DNA of 64,000 nt, taken from positions 23,649,122-23,713,121 of the forward strand of contig NC_092693.1 in NCBI RefSeq assembly GCF_964275005.1, in the 5' to 3' direction. The translations under genes were made by a program, and so were the position numbers. Positions 32,401 through 45,293 of the stretch are shown in pieces. The number at the start of each line of letters is the position of its first letter. Position 1 is the first letter of the stretch. A model generated the notes under the pieces. That model was not told the DNA's origin and ran no database searches. It saw only the letters and a list, made by a program, of their open reading frames with translations. This DNA comes from Diadema setosum. Taxonomy: Eukaryota; Echinodermata; Echinoidea; Diadematoida; Diadematidae.

Positions 32401-35400
32401 AAGAAGTCAAAGGTCAAAATTCTGTGTAGAAGTTTTGAAGCCCTCACCTAGTGCCATCACATAAAGCAAACAGAATTGAAATCGGGTTAGAAATGGCGAA
32501 GGAGTAGCATTTTGTAGCAAAATGTACAATACAGGTCAAAAATCAAGGTCAAAGGTCAAAGAAGTCAAAGGTCAAAATTCTGCATAGAAGTTTTGAAGCC
32601 CTCACCTAGTGCCATCATATAAAGCAAACGGAATCGAAATCGGGTTAGAAATGGCGAAGGAGTAGCATTTTGTAGCAAAATGTACAATATAGGTCAAAGG
32701 TCAAGGTCAAAGGTCACGACTGAAATTCTGTGTAGAAGTTTCAAAGCTCCCATGTAGTGCTATCATATAAAGCAAACAGAATCAAAATTGGCTCATAAAT
32801 GACAGAGAAGTAGCAAATTGAAGATTTTGATCACACACGGACGCATACACGGACACACGGACGGACGGACGGACGGACGGACACACGGACACACACACGT
32901 ACGGAGCCCGTTTCATAGTCCCCTGCTTGAACTCGATCGGCGGGGACAAAAAGTAATATATATTTGGTATATAAAGCATAAACTAACCTCATCAATAAAT
33001 GCAATGACTTACCTTGTAGTTTACAAAAAGTTGAGGTAACATGAACACAAATCCAAAGGCATAGACCCCGTTCACCAAGCTTTTTATAAGCCATGAATAC
33101 CAGCTGAAATGGGGAAAACAGACATTAACAAATAACTAAAAACATATTCAGAAACCAGCGAGTTGAAAATTCTTCTCTCCTATCCCCTCCTCAAACATGT
33201 ACAAGGTCCTACCAGTTTTGCTTTGTGTGGTTTTTTTTTTGAATAACTTAAAGGACAATTCCCATCATTTTTCATAAATGTTTAATGCTTCCCAAAGTTA
33301 CCAACATGAGGAGGATTGATTGACAAATTGCTCTACAATGATGTAAATAAGCACTGGATTGATCAGTGTTTTAGTAGTAGCCATGATAAAAGAAATCATG
33401 GGCATACGTACGCAAGCAATTTCATGAATTTGAATGAGGAGGATCTAGTTCCTGATGCAATGAATAATAATTATGAATTTCATGTCAACTAAACAACAAT
33501 AAGGAATTCATGAAATTCAAGTTCAGATCTTAACAAAGAGAACATACAACTGTAACATTAAAAAATTCCCATGTGACACATTTAAAAGGAACACGTCATT
33601 CACATCTTTTCGACTACATGAAAAACATGGTCAAAGTAATTAAAAACAGCAATAATTGCAGTCATTGCACAGATAAGTTTCATCTCTCTTTGAATGTTGT
33701 GCAAGTTGAAAGTGATAATTGTAAGGATTCTACAGCCTCTGTATTCTACAGCCATATGTTAGTCTAATATCACAGTCCCTCTTGGATATACAGCAGAAAC
33801 AGAGCAATAATGATGTGCAGTCAAAAGTCTCGCCATGTACCTGGAAAATGCGTAAAGATACAACCAGACCTCAACCCACCTTTTGTGAGGCACATAGATG
33901 AGAGAATAGATTGCACCCAGCGCACACAGAGGGTAGAGACCGTATGACATATACTTCATGGCCGTCGAATCAAGCTCTGCCGTGGCTCTCTCCGAATCGC
34001 TCGGCGAACCGAACGAGACGACGGGTTTCCACCCCTCGAACGAGATGCTGAATTTAAAAGCTTTTTTCACCTTCCAGACCTGCAGGATGTGTGAATGGAT
34101 TGACAGAACGGATCTCTACGCCAATCTTCCACCGGCACAGCAGTCCCTACTCACTCACACAGAAACATGGCTCAATCAGCTGCAGTATAACATTACACGG
34201 GGTATATATCACAGAACAGATTACTGTATATGCTGACATTTTTGCAATGGTTTTATTTTTTGCAAATTTTGCAAATAGGCTCTTGATTGCAAAAATAACA
34301 ATGCACAAAAATATTGACAAAAGTGAAAACAAAAATTTTGCCCCGTACGCACTGTCTCAGGCCAGCACAATAGTATTGCAATATCGGCCCTGATGCCAAA
34401 AGCATTACAATGACCATCCCTGGCATTGTCTAAATACTAACAGTACAACCTGGCTTATTTCAAGAAATATTTGAACAAAACAGATTGATTGCGAAGTCAC
34501 ACTATCTTCTCAACTTTTGTGCGAAATTTTTATTTTTCAACTATCATAATCATGAGAAGACCACAGCATGTGAAATTAACAATTCGTGAAAATGTCTATC
34601 AACTGCTATTTGCAAATATGCCTGAATGCAAATATATCATTCTGTACAGTATACTCAAATTTCAAGAATTTTCAATTCAATTCAACTCAACAGATGCTGA
34701 GAAGAAAATCTGTTTTATACTCTCAGTTGAGGAATGGAAAGACTAGAGGGATGAAAAAAAAACAACAACAACATATAATGCTGGAGATTACACAAACAGC
34801 TTGGTATATGGCAAAGAGAGATTCATGCCCTTTAATGCTCCTTCTGCCTTACCTCGATAATTGCACCTATCCCACAAGGCACCAGTACCAGCAGGCTGGT
34901 GTCTTCCTCCATGAGATATAGGAAGATGATGAGCTGGCTCACACATCGCCATGTCACTGAAAAGATATGACAAGTGACTCAAAACGTGCAAATATTCCTT
35001 CAGGCTCGATTATGGCACCTAGCTTGCAAGGCGCTCATAACCGCAGACAGGCTTCTTTCTCCAGGAGGTACTGTACAAGTGGACATTTTGGAGGTGTGGA
35101 AATTTTCGTACATTTCGTGCAACATGAAACTAGCGTGAACAGTGTAAACAAAACCACACAAATATGTTGCATATGATCTGTAATAATCATTTCATATTTC
35201 AATTCCACAGAATCAAAAATATGCAAACTTTATCTTACCCAGCAGATGAGAAAAACTACATTCGCACAAACTTCCATCTCCACAGAATGATGTGACAATT
35301 TAGCTCACACATTACATGATTGGAAAGGCAATGAAGACAGACTAAAATTTCCTACATATTCTTTTGGCTTGAATTCAATAGCACATAGTTGCCAAGATGA

Positions 35401-38400
35401 CCAAAAGCATCTAAAATTTGAGTGTCAGACGGACTCACATTTACAAACACAACACTATTTCTGACAAACTGGGAAATTCTAACTTTCAGTTTGAGGTGGG
35501 GGGAAATAAATACAGTCCTACAAAAGTATGCCAATCTGACCATGTCAATATGTAGGAGTGCAAAGAACACACTACTCCTTGGCAAGAAATATTAGGTTAG
35601 ATCTTCCCTCTTTTACTTTGTTTCATGCTCACAAAATCAGCAAAGCTTATTCAAAATGCAACAGCCAACAAGAGGACAAGAAAAGTCAATATTGCTGGTA
35701 AGGTTCTACCAAGTAGGCCTACAGGCACGTACCAGTCGAAATCGCCAAGCCAACCATAGAGTTTCTCTTTTGCCAGTAGGAAATGTCATTCTTGAACGCC
35801 AGGAAGTCAAACAGCAGCTGCAAATGGAGGGAGGAAAAAAAAGGTAATTAGAAGTGACAAATTTTGCAGGGCCACCAAACTTCTCTCTCTACTTATCAGT
35901 GAAGACAAATTGCAAACGTGTAAGCTATGATCATTGAAAGAGAGAAAAGCCACTTGAAGGCCCGGTCCCACTGGCCGATGGACGCAAAACGTATGCAGAA
36001 AGGACACAGCGGACGAGCACAATTTCGGGGATGGCTCCATCCGCTTTCATCCGCTGCAGAAATTGACAGAATTGGCGAAAATTGGCGAAAAAAGAACGGA
36101 AAAAGAACGGACATGGGTAGTATGTAGCAGGGATGTTAAACGGACGTTCATCGAAAGCCTAGCGGATGAAACCAGATGGAAGGAGATGACAGCTCCGAAG
36201 GGGTAACCGAAGATAATTGCGAAACGGACGCATAGCGGAAAGAGCGGATGAAGCGGATGCATCACGTACGCCTAACAGAAACAAACGCTTTGTCCATTCT
36301 AAATATTCACGTACGCCTAACAGAAACAAACGTTCTGTCCATTCTAAATACTTTATATACGAGACGCATACGCTTACATCCTTTCTATTTCTGTGCTATT
36401 AACGATGTATAGATGTTCCCTGTACCATATCTTTCCTCCCTCTTTCCATTTTCAGCTGCAGCGGATGTGAGTTGCGAGGATGCCTAGAGGATGCAGAGAG
36501 GACACAGCGGACGTTTAAGGGATGATAACGGACATACAACGTTTGTTGCTCGTATGTCGCGGATTTACATCGTACACGACGGAAAGTTCATCCGTTCTAA
36601 AAGTTTTAAGCAGCTTAAAACTTTTTGCGCAGATGAAATCGCAGTGGACGGATGCTGGATGGATAGAGCGTATGAAACACGCATGCGATGAGTACACAGC
36701 GGATGCGTAGCGTTTTCCAGCGGATGGCAAGATTTTTTTTACGTTTTACATCCTCTTTGCATCCGTAAGTGCAGTGGGACCGGGCCTTAACCCTTTGTGT
36801 GTTTTGAGTGGTGACTGACACAGAAAACCCCTTAGCATTGTACACACTGTCAAAAGTTCCAGGCACAGATAGGATGAAGATGAATATGGCACCACAAAAA
36901 ATAAACCAGAGTCTACTGAGTGTGCCACATATTTAACCTGCTGAGGATGGTTTCATTTTGCTTCAACACGTACTTCCCATAGATACTTGCCCAAGTATAC
37001 TCGGGACTCTTCCTCAGTGGGTTGAAACTGTGGTGGGTAGTGACGAAATCTCATGGGCAAAAGGGGGTAAACATATTACTGTAAATATACTCACATGGAA
37101 AAATGACACAAAGAGAGTTGCCCCCAGCATCAGCAAGCTTATGTCTGTGAAGATTCCCATGACTTCCTCAATGTCTTTATCATGAAATCCTATAAAAAGA
37201 ACCAGGACAGAGGGAAGAAAAAAAATGCATAGGAAGGAATTGTGGAGCATTTAAACAAGTACAGTTGTCTCTGTATAATTGGGTAGTGTCAGGCTTAGCA
37301 TATTTTACCAAATTATGCAGTGTACTCAAAGAAAGCACTTTTCGATTATGCATAGAGTACTTTAGAAACTTACAAATGATTAATTAAAATATTGTCAAAG
37401 CATTTTTTTTTTTTTTATTGTTGACTGGTAAATTTCAGTCATTGTTAAAATTCAATTGAAAACCATGAAATGACAACAGTAGATCCTGATCCTGGCATTG
37501 GCAATTCAGCAAACCAACAGGCATGCAGCCAGCACAAATTGCCACAGATAATCTATGAAGTTTGAAGTGCACACTGAAACTTTTACTGGACAATGAATGC
37601 GCTGTTCCTGGATGAAGCCTGGTAGAGAGGCTTATCATCCCTAACAAAGAGGCATGGCTATTAATTATGCACCTACTTTACTCATCAAACTCTACAAGGC
37701 AAAACTTATTAGGGGTAAGGATTTAGTATGTGACCTGTCCCCAATAATAGAAATATGCAACTGAAGCTGAGAAAGTGAGGTGGTTTGGCTGAGAATTATT
37801 AAATGAGATTTTTGCTCAGAAGTCAAACTGTACTACCTTTGGGTCAAAATTTACGAGAACTCTAGTTGAAGAATATTTTGATATTTGAAGTTTTTATAAT
37901 ATGAAGCATATTACTCCAGTGTTTCAAATTTAGCTGAAGGTACATGCCACACATTCTACATGAAAGCTTAACTGCAAATAACTTCCAAAACTGTGGGCTT
38001 CTTTTTTTAGCACTAATGGGTGGCTGCCCAACCATGTTTGAAGTAGACTTTGGGAAATAAAATGGGGTGAGTTACATGTCAGGGAAAAACTTTGGGTGTG
38101 GAGAATCTAAAAATACGACAGTTGGACCATTGATGTTCTGCACCTTTTATCTGGATTTTGTGGTGACAAGTCATATATGAGGTAGCTGCTTACTCGAGGA
38201 GCACAGATTTTACAGATAAAAAAAAAAAAGTATGAACGTAGGAGCTATATGATGAGTTGCAAGGAATAATCTGTGGAACAGTGAATTCATACCAAGGTCT
38301 CGCATCATTTGGGTACTCTGCTCCAGGTTGCTGAAGAGCCTCAGCTGCCCGATGGAGAAGGGGGCGTAGTGTATGGTCAGCTCTTTCTTCTCACAGCTTT

Positions 38401-41400
38401 CATTGATGGGCTGATGGGGGTCAAAAGAGGTCTTTTGAAATAGATTCTAAATGATAGTGATAATCATGGTAATGATAAAAGAAGTAACATTGATAATACT
38501 GATATTAATGACAATGATGATGATGGTGGTGATGATGATTGATGATGGTGATGATGATGATGGTGATGGTGGTGATATGATGATGATGATAATGATAAAG
38601 AAATGGAGCAGAAAATGAAGCATTCAGTCTCCAGCTTTCCAGGGAAGTCTCTTCGATGTCAGCTGTAATTATAATTATCATTGTATTTCCAGGCACATAT
38701 TCATACACCTCGGGCAAGGTGGACACAATGTTTAATGCAGCTTGTTTGCCAAACCCACTACATCAGAGTGCACATATAATGCAGATTTCATTTAAAAAAC
38801 AACAGTACTTTAAGCCGTTTAGGACGAGTCCTGAGTATACTCAGGCAAGTGTCTAATGCATGTTGTAGCAAAATCAGCCCTTCCGCAACGGGTTAAAATT
38901 GGCCTGAAAACATAAGCTTTAAACTGAACTGTTCATTGTTGTAGCTATCACTGTATGCGACACGACTAATATCAACCTTTCATTACTAGAAATATCACAA
39001 TGACTTAAACTACAATATGCTCATCCTTTTTTCAGATTATACATCAGTCAGGATGTATACAGAGTAGGTAAATGAATACCTGATACAAAGAAAGAAAACA
39101 AAAGACAATCTGGAACAGTATTTTTCTAGACAACTTACAGACCTTTCAATCTGACTAATTCCCTCACATCATTCTCGATATATCACAAATATCTTCGTTC
39201 AAAGACCTTGCCAATGAAACACTGCAATGACCAAAATTCAGTCCTCTTGTCATATCTTATTTCTGATATTTATTCAAATCTATACTGACTGATAGGTTTG
39301 TACGACGGAAGATCACATAGAAATGAAATACAACACACCTGTAGATCTTTTGCTTTCTCCGATAGCTTGTGCACATACAGAATTGGCAGGTAGTCATTTT
39401 GAGGAGACAGTCTGTGTATGTGGGTATAGTGATGCATAGGACAGAAAACAATTCAAACGTAATTTTGTTTCCTCGACAGATGGTCCATGACTTACAGGTG
39501 TATCAAAAATTACTGTGAAAATATCCGTTCTTCACAAGTTGACATGAAACATAAGATGTAAAGCATAAAACACAAAACATGAAACCCTGAGAGTGAGACA
39601 TCAGGAAGTAAATATCAAAATTTGAAACACATGATATATATGGTTGCCTTGCTTGGGTGTGTTTCTTAACTGAACATTGTATGGTGTAATCAATCAACCT
39701 GTGTTAAAACTTAGAGCAGTTGGTTGCTTGTGATTCTTCTCATCAGATTTGAAGAGTTCAGAAGAGAACTGTCAAAGTTTCTCACAATCAGTGCACATCT
39801 GTGTCACAGTTAAAAAAACAAGTAAGCAAAGATGCAAGTGTAGTGTGGACTCACTTCAAGAATCTGTACACATCTGCTGGAATCTCCATCCGATAAAACG
39901 TTACTGGCTCGACGACACTCCTCAGGTAAATTTTAGACTTCCAGTGTGCCACAGGAATTTCTGATTTTCCACCGGATGCACCCTTCTGAAAATATCACAA
40001 AATGTGGTAATGTAAATACTGGTAGTCAATGTAAACCAATACATAAGTTTTCTGTGAAGCTCAGATTGCACACATAAACAAAATAATTAAGGAGTCAGTG
40101 CTAAAATCACATGTAAAAGAATCCCAAGATGGTTGATGGCCAAATTTTGCTGCATTGGAGCCAATAACCTTGTATACAGTACTGGTATACACACGCATTA
40201 AACTCTAGGTGGGTTTTGCAACACATACAACACTTGATGGTGATGATATTTTGAGGCAATACAGTTTGAACGAGTACTGTCAAATCCAACCAAGCCAGAA
40301 AAAAAACTGAAATCAGATCTACTAAATTTATTGTCTTAAAGTACAATGTATGAAATATCACAAAATCCATGAAGCATTTATTGAGTGGGTTTCCAATGGT
40401 AACCAAATCTAAACAGAAAAGTCAAATATTTTTTTTCTTTTAATTATGACTATGCACAGTCTAAACACTGGTTGTCATAATCAAATACTTACTGTTGCCC
40501 TGGTTGCCCTTAAAACACAATTAACTACAGAATATAAGCATCAAAATCATTGGGCATACACTTGGTACAATCAATACTAGCATTTGATTTGTCTCAGCAA
40601 TTTAACTTGATATTGCATGGACTCTCTTTTCCAAAAGTGACATTCCTTATCAAACAAGAATTGGAAGAGGAACTACAATCACAATTTTTCATGTCCTGGC
40701 TGCCAAGGCAACCAATCATACAAATTAGTAGTGCCACGAATATGTAGTTCATTTTTGTGCATCAAAATGCAATAACATTACTGTACTTTGAAAATATTCC
40801 TGCCCGTGCAAGAGGAGTTGTACACGCAAACAAGAACACACAGAACTGCACATATGAGCACCACAGGCTTCAATTTGCTATTAACCCATCCAAAATCCCC
40901 TGCTTTAGAATGAGAGGAAAAAAAAAAACAAAACAAAAAACTCAAGCACACACACCTCAGCCTCGTCCTCACTCAGCAAATTAAAGGTCTCCATTCTGGG
41001 CAGAGAATACTTGGTGAGGCCCCACGTCTGGTGGGATGCCATGGCAGGCTCAAGCTTGTTGGAGCCAGAGGCCTGCAGGAAGGCGTGGATAAACAGGCTT
41101 CCATTCCGGCAAGTTTTTGTGGGAAGGGACACATTGACTGTCCTGGAAGACAGAAGGGGAAAAAAAAAAGAAAAAAAAAAGACAGCACTCATCAGTATTA
41201 CATCAGGATTCTAAGTAAGAAGAAATGGACAAAGAGAGTTCCTTTCTGGCAAATTCTTATGGGGGGGGGGGAGGCAGAGGAGAGGTTTCTATACTGGGAG
41301 AGAAAAACACATCACTCATCATGATAATAATTCAGCAGTACCTGGTATTCTATTTCAGATGACGAAAAAAACAGGATACAACATTGGCAAGTTTGTGCAA

Positions 41401-43095
41401 GAAGGGAGTGCCCACTGTTATGAATGGTAGAAAAAAAAAAAGAAGATATTGCCATCATATCATTTTATGTTACATTATGGCAATATACACATCATTAATA
41501 TGACAAACATCTTCTGGCTCATAACTTCTATGACATTTCACCAGTTCTAAGATTTATGATTGCGCAAATGTAATTTAAAGAAGTGATTGCTGTGTAATAT
41601 GGCAGTTTACTTCCACTCTTGTAGTCTGGTTTCTTTGTTCGGCTCATTTCATCTTCTTTTCTTGTGCCAATGTATTTAAGGTGAACACCTTTTGTCATCC
41701 ACAAATACACATGCTGCTGCATCTAAGAACCTAATTCCTAAAGAGTTAAAGAAAATCTCTCTATATATACATACATACATACATGTATATATATTCATCT
41801 GTGGCCCAAGAGACATATTGTCAAATCACTTGGGGGCATTCTTATCTCCCAATTTTCTTTGTCTAGATTTCACTGTGACAACTTACGGAGACTCACTTAC
41901 CAGGATGTCTCTACAGTGGTATTCAATCTGCTAACATGAAGAATTTCGTCCTGCTGCTTCAGCTTGGGAGGGCTTGCGGAGCTTAACGACGTATAAACTC
42001 TGAGCTGGTCAAAATATTGATAGTGGAAGGTGGAAATTTTTATAGCATTGATGAAAGATGCGATGGAAGACGCAATAAAAGTGCATAGTTAATATATTTT
42101 GATTGTAAATGCCTGTTACATACTTAAGTTAACATGTCATATGTACAGTACCCTGACTGTCAGAAGCAGTCACTGTTTAATTGCACTGATGCGCCGCCCC
42201 AATTATAATCACTGAAGTGAGACTACTAAAGGCCAACTTCTGTAGGTGAATTTCTCAGATGAAGCACCTACCGAGTGTCCTTGCGCTGCATACATGCCAT
42301 TTCAAAAGTTTCACATCACTTCAATTATGCTGTAAAACAGTAAAACAATCGTTTCCTGTATTTAGTTAATGTGGGTCAATTAAATCTTGAAAGCACCTGC
42401 CCTGTATATGAAGTGGCAGGGCTATAACTCCATTTCAGAATGATAAAACCCCTGGCACTGTGGTGTAGCCACTGCTGTTCTGTATTTTTCTACATTACAA
42501 AATACATTGAGTTATCAATACCATCCAGTCTCATATAGTCTTTTTTTCACAGCTGCACATTTTGAGAATAAAAATGTTGACAAAAAAAAAATGTTTTACT
42601 TTTAACTGCAGGGCATACTTGCTTGTGTGGAGACTTCTAAAATCTTGAGATAATGGAATAAATCATATACACTGTAACACATGATAATACGAAACCAACT
42701 GTGTGAATATTATATAGGAAATAAACAGTACAGACTTTAAAATATATAACTTGCAAATGAGATTTACTTGGGCAAATTCAATTCCTGGGCACAGAAGAAG
42801 AAGAAAAAGAAAAAGATTAACATAACTTACTTTTATAGCAACATAGCTAGCTGACTACAACAACACAGCCTGCTGACATATCTGACTTTTATAGCAACAT
42901 AACATGGCTCATATATGTTACCTGTAGTTGTGACTTTTTGTTTTCGTATCTGCTGAGGCACTTGCTCTTCCCTTCCTTGGCGATGTTGCACTGGGGTGGA
43001 TTGAAGAGCTGGTATGAGGTATAGATGACGTTGCACAGGTAGCCCAGGAAGAGTACAATCAGGACGTTGTTGAAGAACTTACCAATGGATGCCAT
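29455..43095 (-). CDS. CLPTM1L: CLPTM1-like protein (lipid scramblase of the ER)
   Basis: CLPTM1L (CRR9) is a multi-pass ER membrane protein shown in human cells to flip glucosaminyl-PI during GPI-anchor synthesis. Exons (minus): 42922-43095, 41901-42004, 40956-41142, 39855-39985, 39339-39411, 38293-38410, 37095-37189, 35733-35817, 34853-34956, 33880-34079, 33013-33103, 31468-31512, 30247-30362 and 29455-29533. They total 1602 bp and encode 533 aa (human 538), and all phases join. An N-terminal hydrophobic anchor (residues about 10-31) precedes a luminal region with several N-x-S/T sites. The C-terminal half carries the membrane segments. Near-identical blocks are LLFDFLAFKNDIS, TSLLVLVPCGIGA, VNGVYAFGFVFMLPQLFVNY, AFNTFIDDVFAFIITMPT and LYPVDKTRINEYG. 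Intron 13 uses a GC donor (TG|GCAAGT). A 3' splice site 7 bp before the ATG (exon begins at 43102) implies a 5' UTR exon upstream. Confidence 0.96.
30651..31006. mobile_element. pogo-like miniature, TIR CAGTCCGAC
   Basis: TA-CAGTCCGAC at the left and GTCGGACTG-TA at the right, with sub-terminal ATCCGG on the left and CCGGATAAAAGAGG on the right. This places it with the 8821 element's wider group. The interior includes a 25-base A run and encodes nothing. It lies in CLPTM1L intron 12. Confidence 0.75.
31176..31357. mobile_element. pogo-like miniature, TIR CAGTG-ACTCCCATTATAAC
   Basis: The left end, CAGTGGACTCCCATTATAAC, pairs with GTTATAATGGGAGTGCACTG at the right. TA lies on both sides (31174-31175 and 31358-31359). 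At 182 bp it is too short to encode a transposase. It lies in CLPTM1L intron 12, 0.2 kb from another miniature. Confidence 0.85.
32017..32948. mobile_element. TIR element filled with a 158-bp tandem array
   Basis: TGTCCCCGCCG at 32017-32027 is matched by its exact inverse, CGGCGGGGACA, at 32938-32948. Between them lie five 158-bp units, then a (GGAC)n/(ACAC)n tract (about 32830-32900) and TTTCATAGTCCCCTGCTTGAA. No ORF. It lies in CLPTM1L intron 11. The superfamily is not assigned and target duplications were not resolved. Confidence 0.65.
32028..32820. repeat. 158-bp tandem array with AGGTCA direct repeats
   Basis: The marker GTAGCATTTTGTAGC recurs at 32031, 32188, 32346 and 32504, then 32662, with a partial unit at 32810; the spacing is 157-158. 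Most units hold AGGTCAAAGGTCA, a perfect direct repeat of AGGTCA spaced by one base (DR1), plus a further AAAGGTCA. The last unit has two such pairs (32691-32716). Each unit also has GAAGCCCTCACCTAGTGCC. Confidence 0.9.
35954..36790. mobile_element. TTAA-type element, TIR AAGGCCCGGTCCCACTG
   Basis: TTGAAGGCCCGGTCCCACTG at the left and CAGTGGGACCGGGCCTTAA at the right are inverse copies. The right flank is TTAA and the left is TTGA, probably a changed TTAA. The interior is full of short direct and inverted repeats built on GCGGATG and GCGGACG and has no ORF of note. A short duplication, ACGTACGCCTAACAGAAAC, occurs at 36265 and 36310. It lies in CLPTM1L intron 7. Confidence 0.82.
38456..38730. 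repeat. (GAT)n-type microsatellite
   Basis: Imperfect GAT/GGT repeats in CLPTM1L intron 5, densest at 38510-38600. The apparent histidine-rich ORF here is an artefact. Confidence 0.85.
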
Positions 43096-45111
43096 GACTG
43101 CGCTGTTGGGAAATTTTGATTGGTCATGATGAGACAGAGGTTACCATGAGATTTTTATCCACAGAAAGAATATATAGCAAACTTGACCGTTTACATTTCC
43201 TTGGATACTATGAATCCTCAATCACAAACAGGATTCATGTTTGGAAAAAAAAAAGAAGTAAATTTGCTCTTAGCCACTAAGTGGCTGAATTCAAGAACTG
43301 AACTTGTGACTTTTAAGATACTTTTTCCCCCTTGTTACAAGTGTATTGGTTTAAGATCTGGTCATTTCAGATAGAGAAGTTGCACTTTTTCATTGTCACA
43401 GCTGCACAGGCAGTAATATTATCCTCTGAATAGGACACTGAACATTTTTGTTTGTACCTCCATGGAAAGAGCCTCATGAGGTAGTACACTGATCAACAAC
43501 CTGAACAAGTCATAGACCTAAATAAAAAGTTAAAAAGAATATATATATACTGTTTATCATCAGATATGCAAATGGAACCAATTTGCAAGTGATGGAAAAA
43601 CACATTCTCTGGACTAAGAAAAAAAATGCCTACAATTTCACATCAACACTGTGTTTGAGAAATTCTCAACTCAGCTTACAGAATACCAGTAGGCCTATGT
43701 TCTGTTTGCTAGCAAGAAGGAGGAAGTTGCACTTATTTTTTTTCATCTTATTGTTACTAATACTAGAGCCTAGAGGCAAGACTAGCCAAGAGCCTGAGGC
43801 TGAGGACATACACATCCCAAGTCTAAGGAATATATGAAAGAAGTGGATACCAAAGAATATACCTCATGCTGATTGCACATTGCACCACTCTGCACTTATC
43901 TTTTTCTATGATGAGCACGTTTAAATGCCCAGAAAGTTTGCAAGTTATACATATTTTGTAATGATATTTTGTCTCTGAATTTTTGGATAAATTTGTGAGG
44001 CCTTCATGTTTTCTTTGGAGAGCATTAGACCCTTTGTTTGTGTACGGGGGGCTAGGCAGATTACTTTTCTGCTGAGAAGACTGCTCGACGCACAGCATCT
44101 GGCCAGAAGGTATCTTGTCAGCAAACAATCAGAGGACCAATAGCCATCCAAGCAAAGGCCACCAAATTCTTAGTTGAATTTATGAGGAATGTGATGAAAT
44201 ATATCAATTTGAAAAAAAAAAGGAAAAAAGGATTCTGGCGTAAATACTCAATCTTTGAGTGATACACGCCAGTAAAACCAAAACAACAACAACAACAACA
44301 GCTGAGCTCATCACATCTCACGATTTAATTTGTGAATTGTTCTCACGTCAAAGAAAGGGCAAAAGCACCCAGCCTGGCATCCTGACAAGATAACAACAGT
44401 GAGAACAGTCTAACGCTAACCAGCTCTTGAGCCTCTAACTCTACATGTGCGGTGTTGCATGTATTATCAAACATTATAAAATGGGTTCAAGAATGTAGCC
44501 AATAGGAAGCGCTGAAATGAGTCACGTGTGCTTTGGTTATTCTAGTCCCATCGCACTGCGTGGTTAAATCCTATTGCCGATCGTCTGTGCACACGGCGGC
44601 TCCTTTGAATTGCATGCATACATACAGTACGCGCTGTCAATCCTGTAAACAACTTCTATAGTTCGGGCCGCTGCCGGCCGGCCGGCCTTTCTTCCCTTGT
44701 GCATAACATGTGTGGCGTACGTACACTCTTATATACGTACACTTTGTACAATACAGTAGACCAAGCGTTGTGGGACCGGACGCTTACATGGAGTCACTTT
44801 GAAGGGCAAATCCAACGATTTAGCAGGTTAATTCTCACGCCGTTTTCAGAGTATGTTGTCTAGTAGGCCTATATGAGGAGTCTGTATCAAGTCTTTAAGG
44901 TAAAGGGTGCATATTCTATGTAAAATAAGTAAGTTTTCATGCGGGAACTTAAGTGTCCGGAAACCCAACCCCCCATTGTATGTGCGGGATTTCCGAGTGC
45001 GACGTGCGTAAATGTTTGGGACGAACATCTTCGGACGTCTCGACCCACAAAGGTACGTGAAAAACGCTGGAAAATGCTGTTAGTTTTCGAATTGTCGACC
45101 CATTTTATAAA

Positions 45112-45293
45112 ACAAATGATGCACAGGATTATTTCGTGGCGTTAGTGGAGGCGTAGCTCACTCTCGGGTATTTACAATGTAGAGTCTAGTGCAACATGCA
45201 CTCGGCTTCGCTTCGTGCATGTTTCACAATTGTAAATACCCTCGAGTGCACTATACGCCTCCACTAACGCACTCTATCCTGTGCATCATTTGT
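45112..45293. repeat. 182-bp foldback palindrome
   Basis: ACAAATGATGCACAGGAT at the left is matched by ATCCTGTGCATCATTTGT at the right. Further pairing is GCGTTAGTGGAGGCGTA against TACGCCTCCACTAACGC and GGGTATTTACAAT against ATTGTAAATACCC. The centre holds GCATGCACTCGG and CGTGCATG. It has no terminal TA/TTAA signature and no ORF. Confidence 0.85.

Noticed and set aside
32028-32820. Regular 158-bp repeats as a CRISPR-like array
   Set aside because: The units are repeated in full with no unique spacers, and the genome is eukaryotic; this is a satellite.
34091-34393. 100-codon plus-strand ORF near CLPTM1L exon 10
   Set aside because: It lies in the intron and on the antisense of CLPTM1L, with no protein-like pattern.
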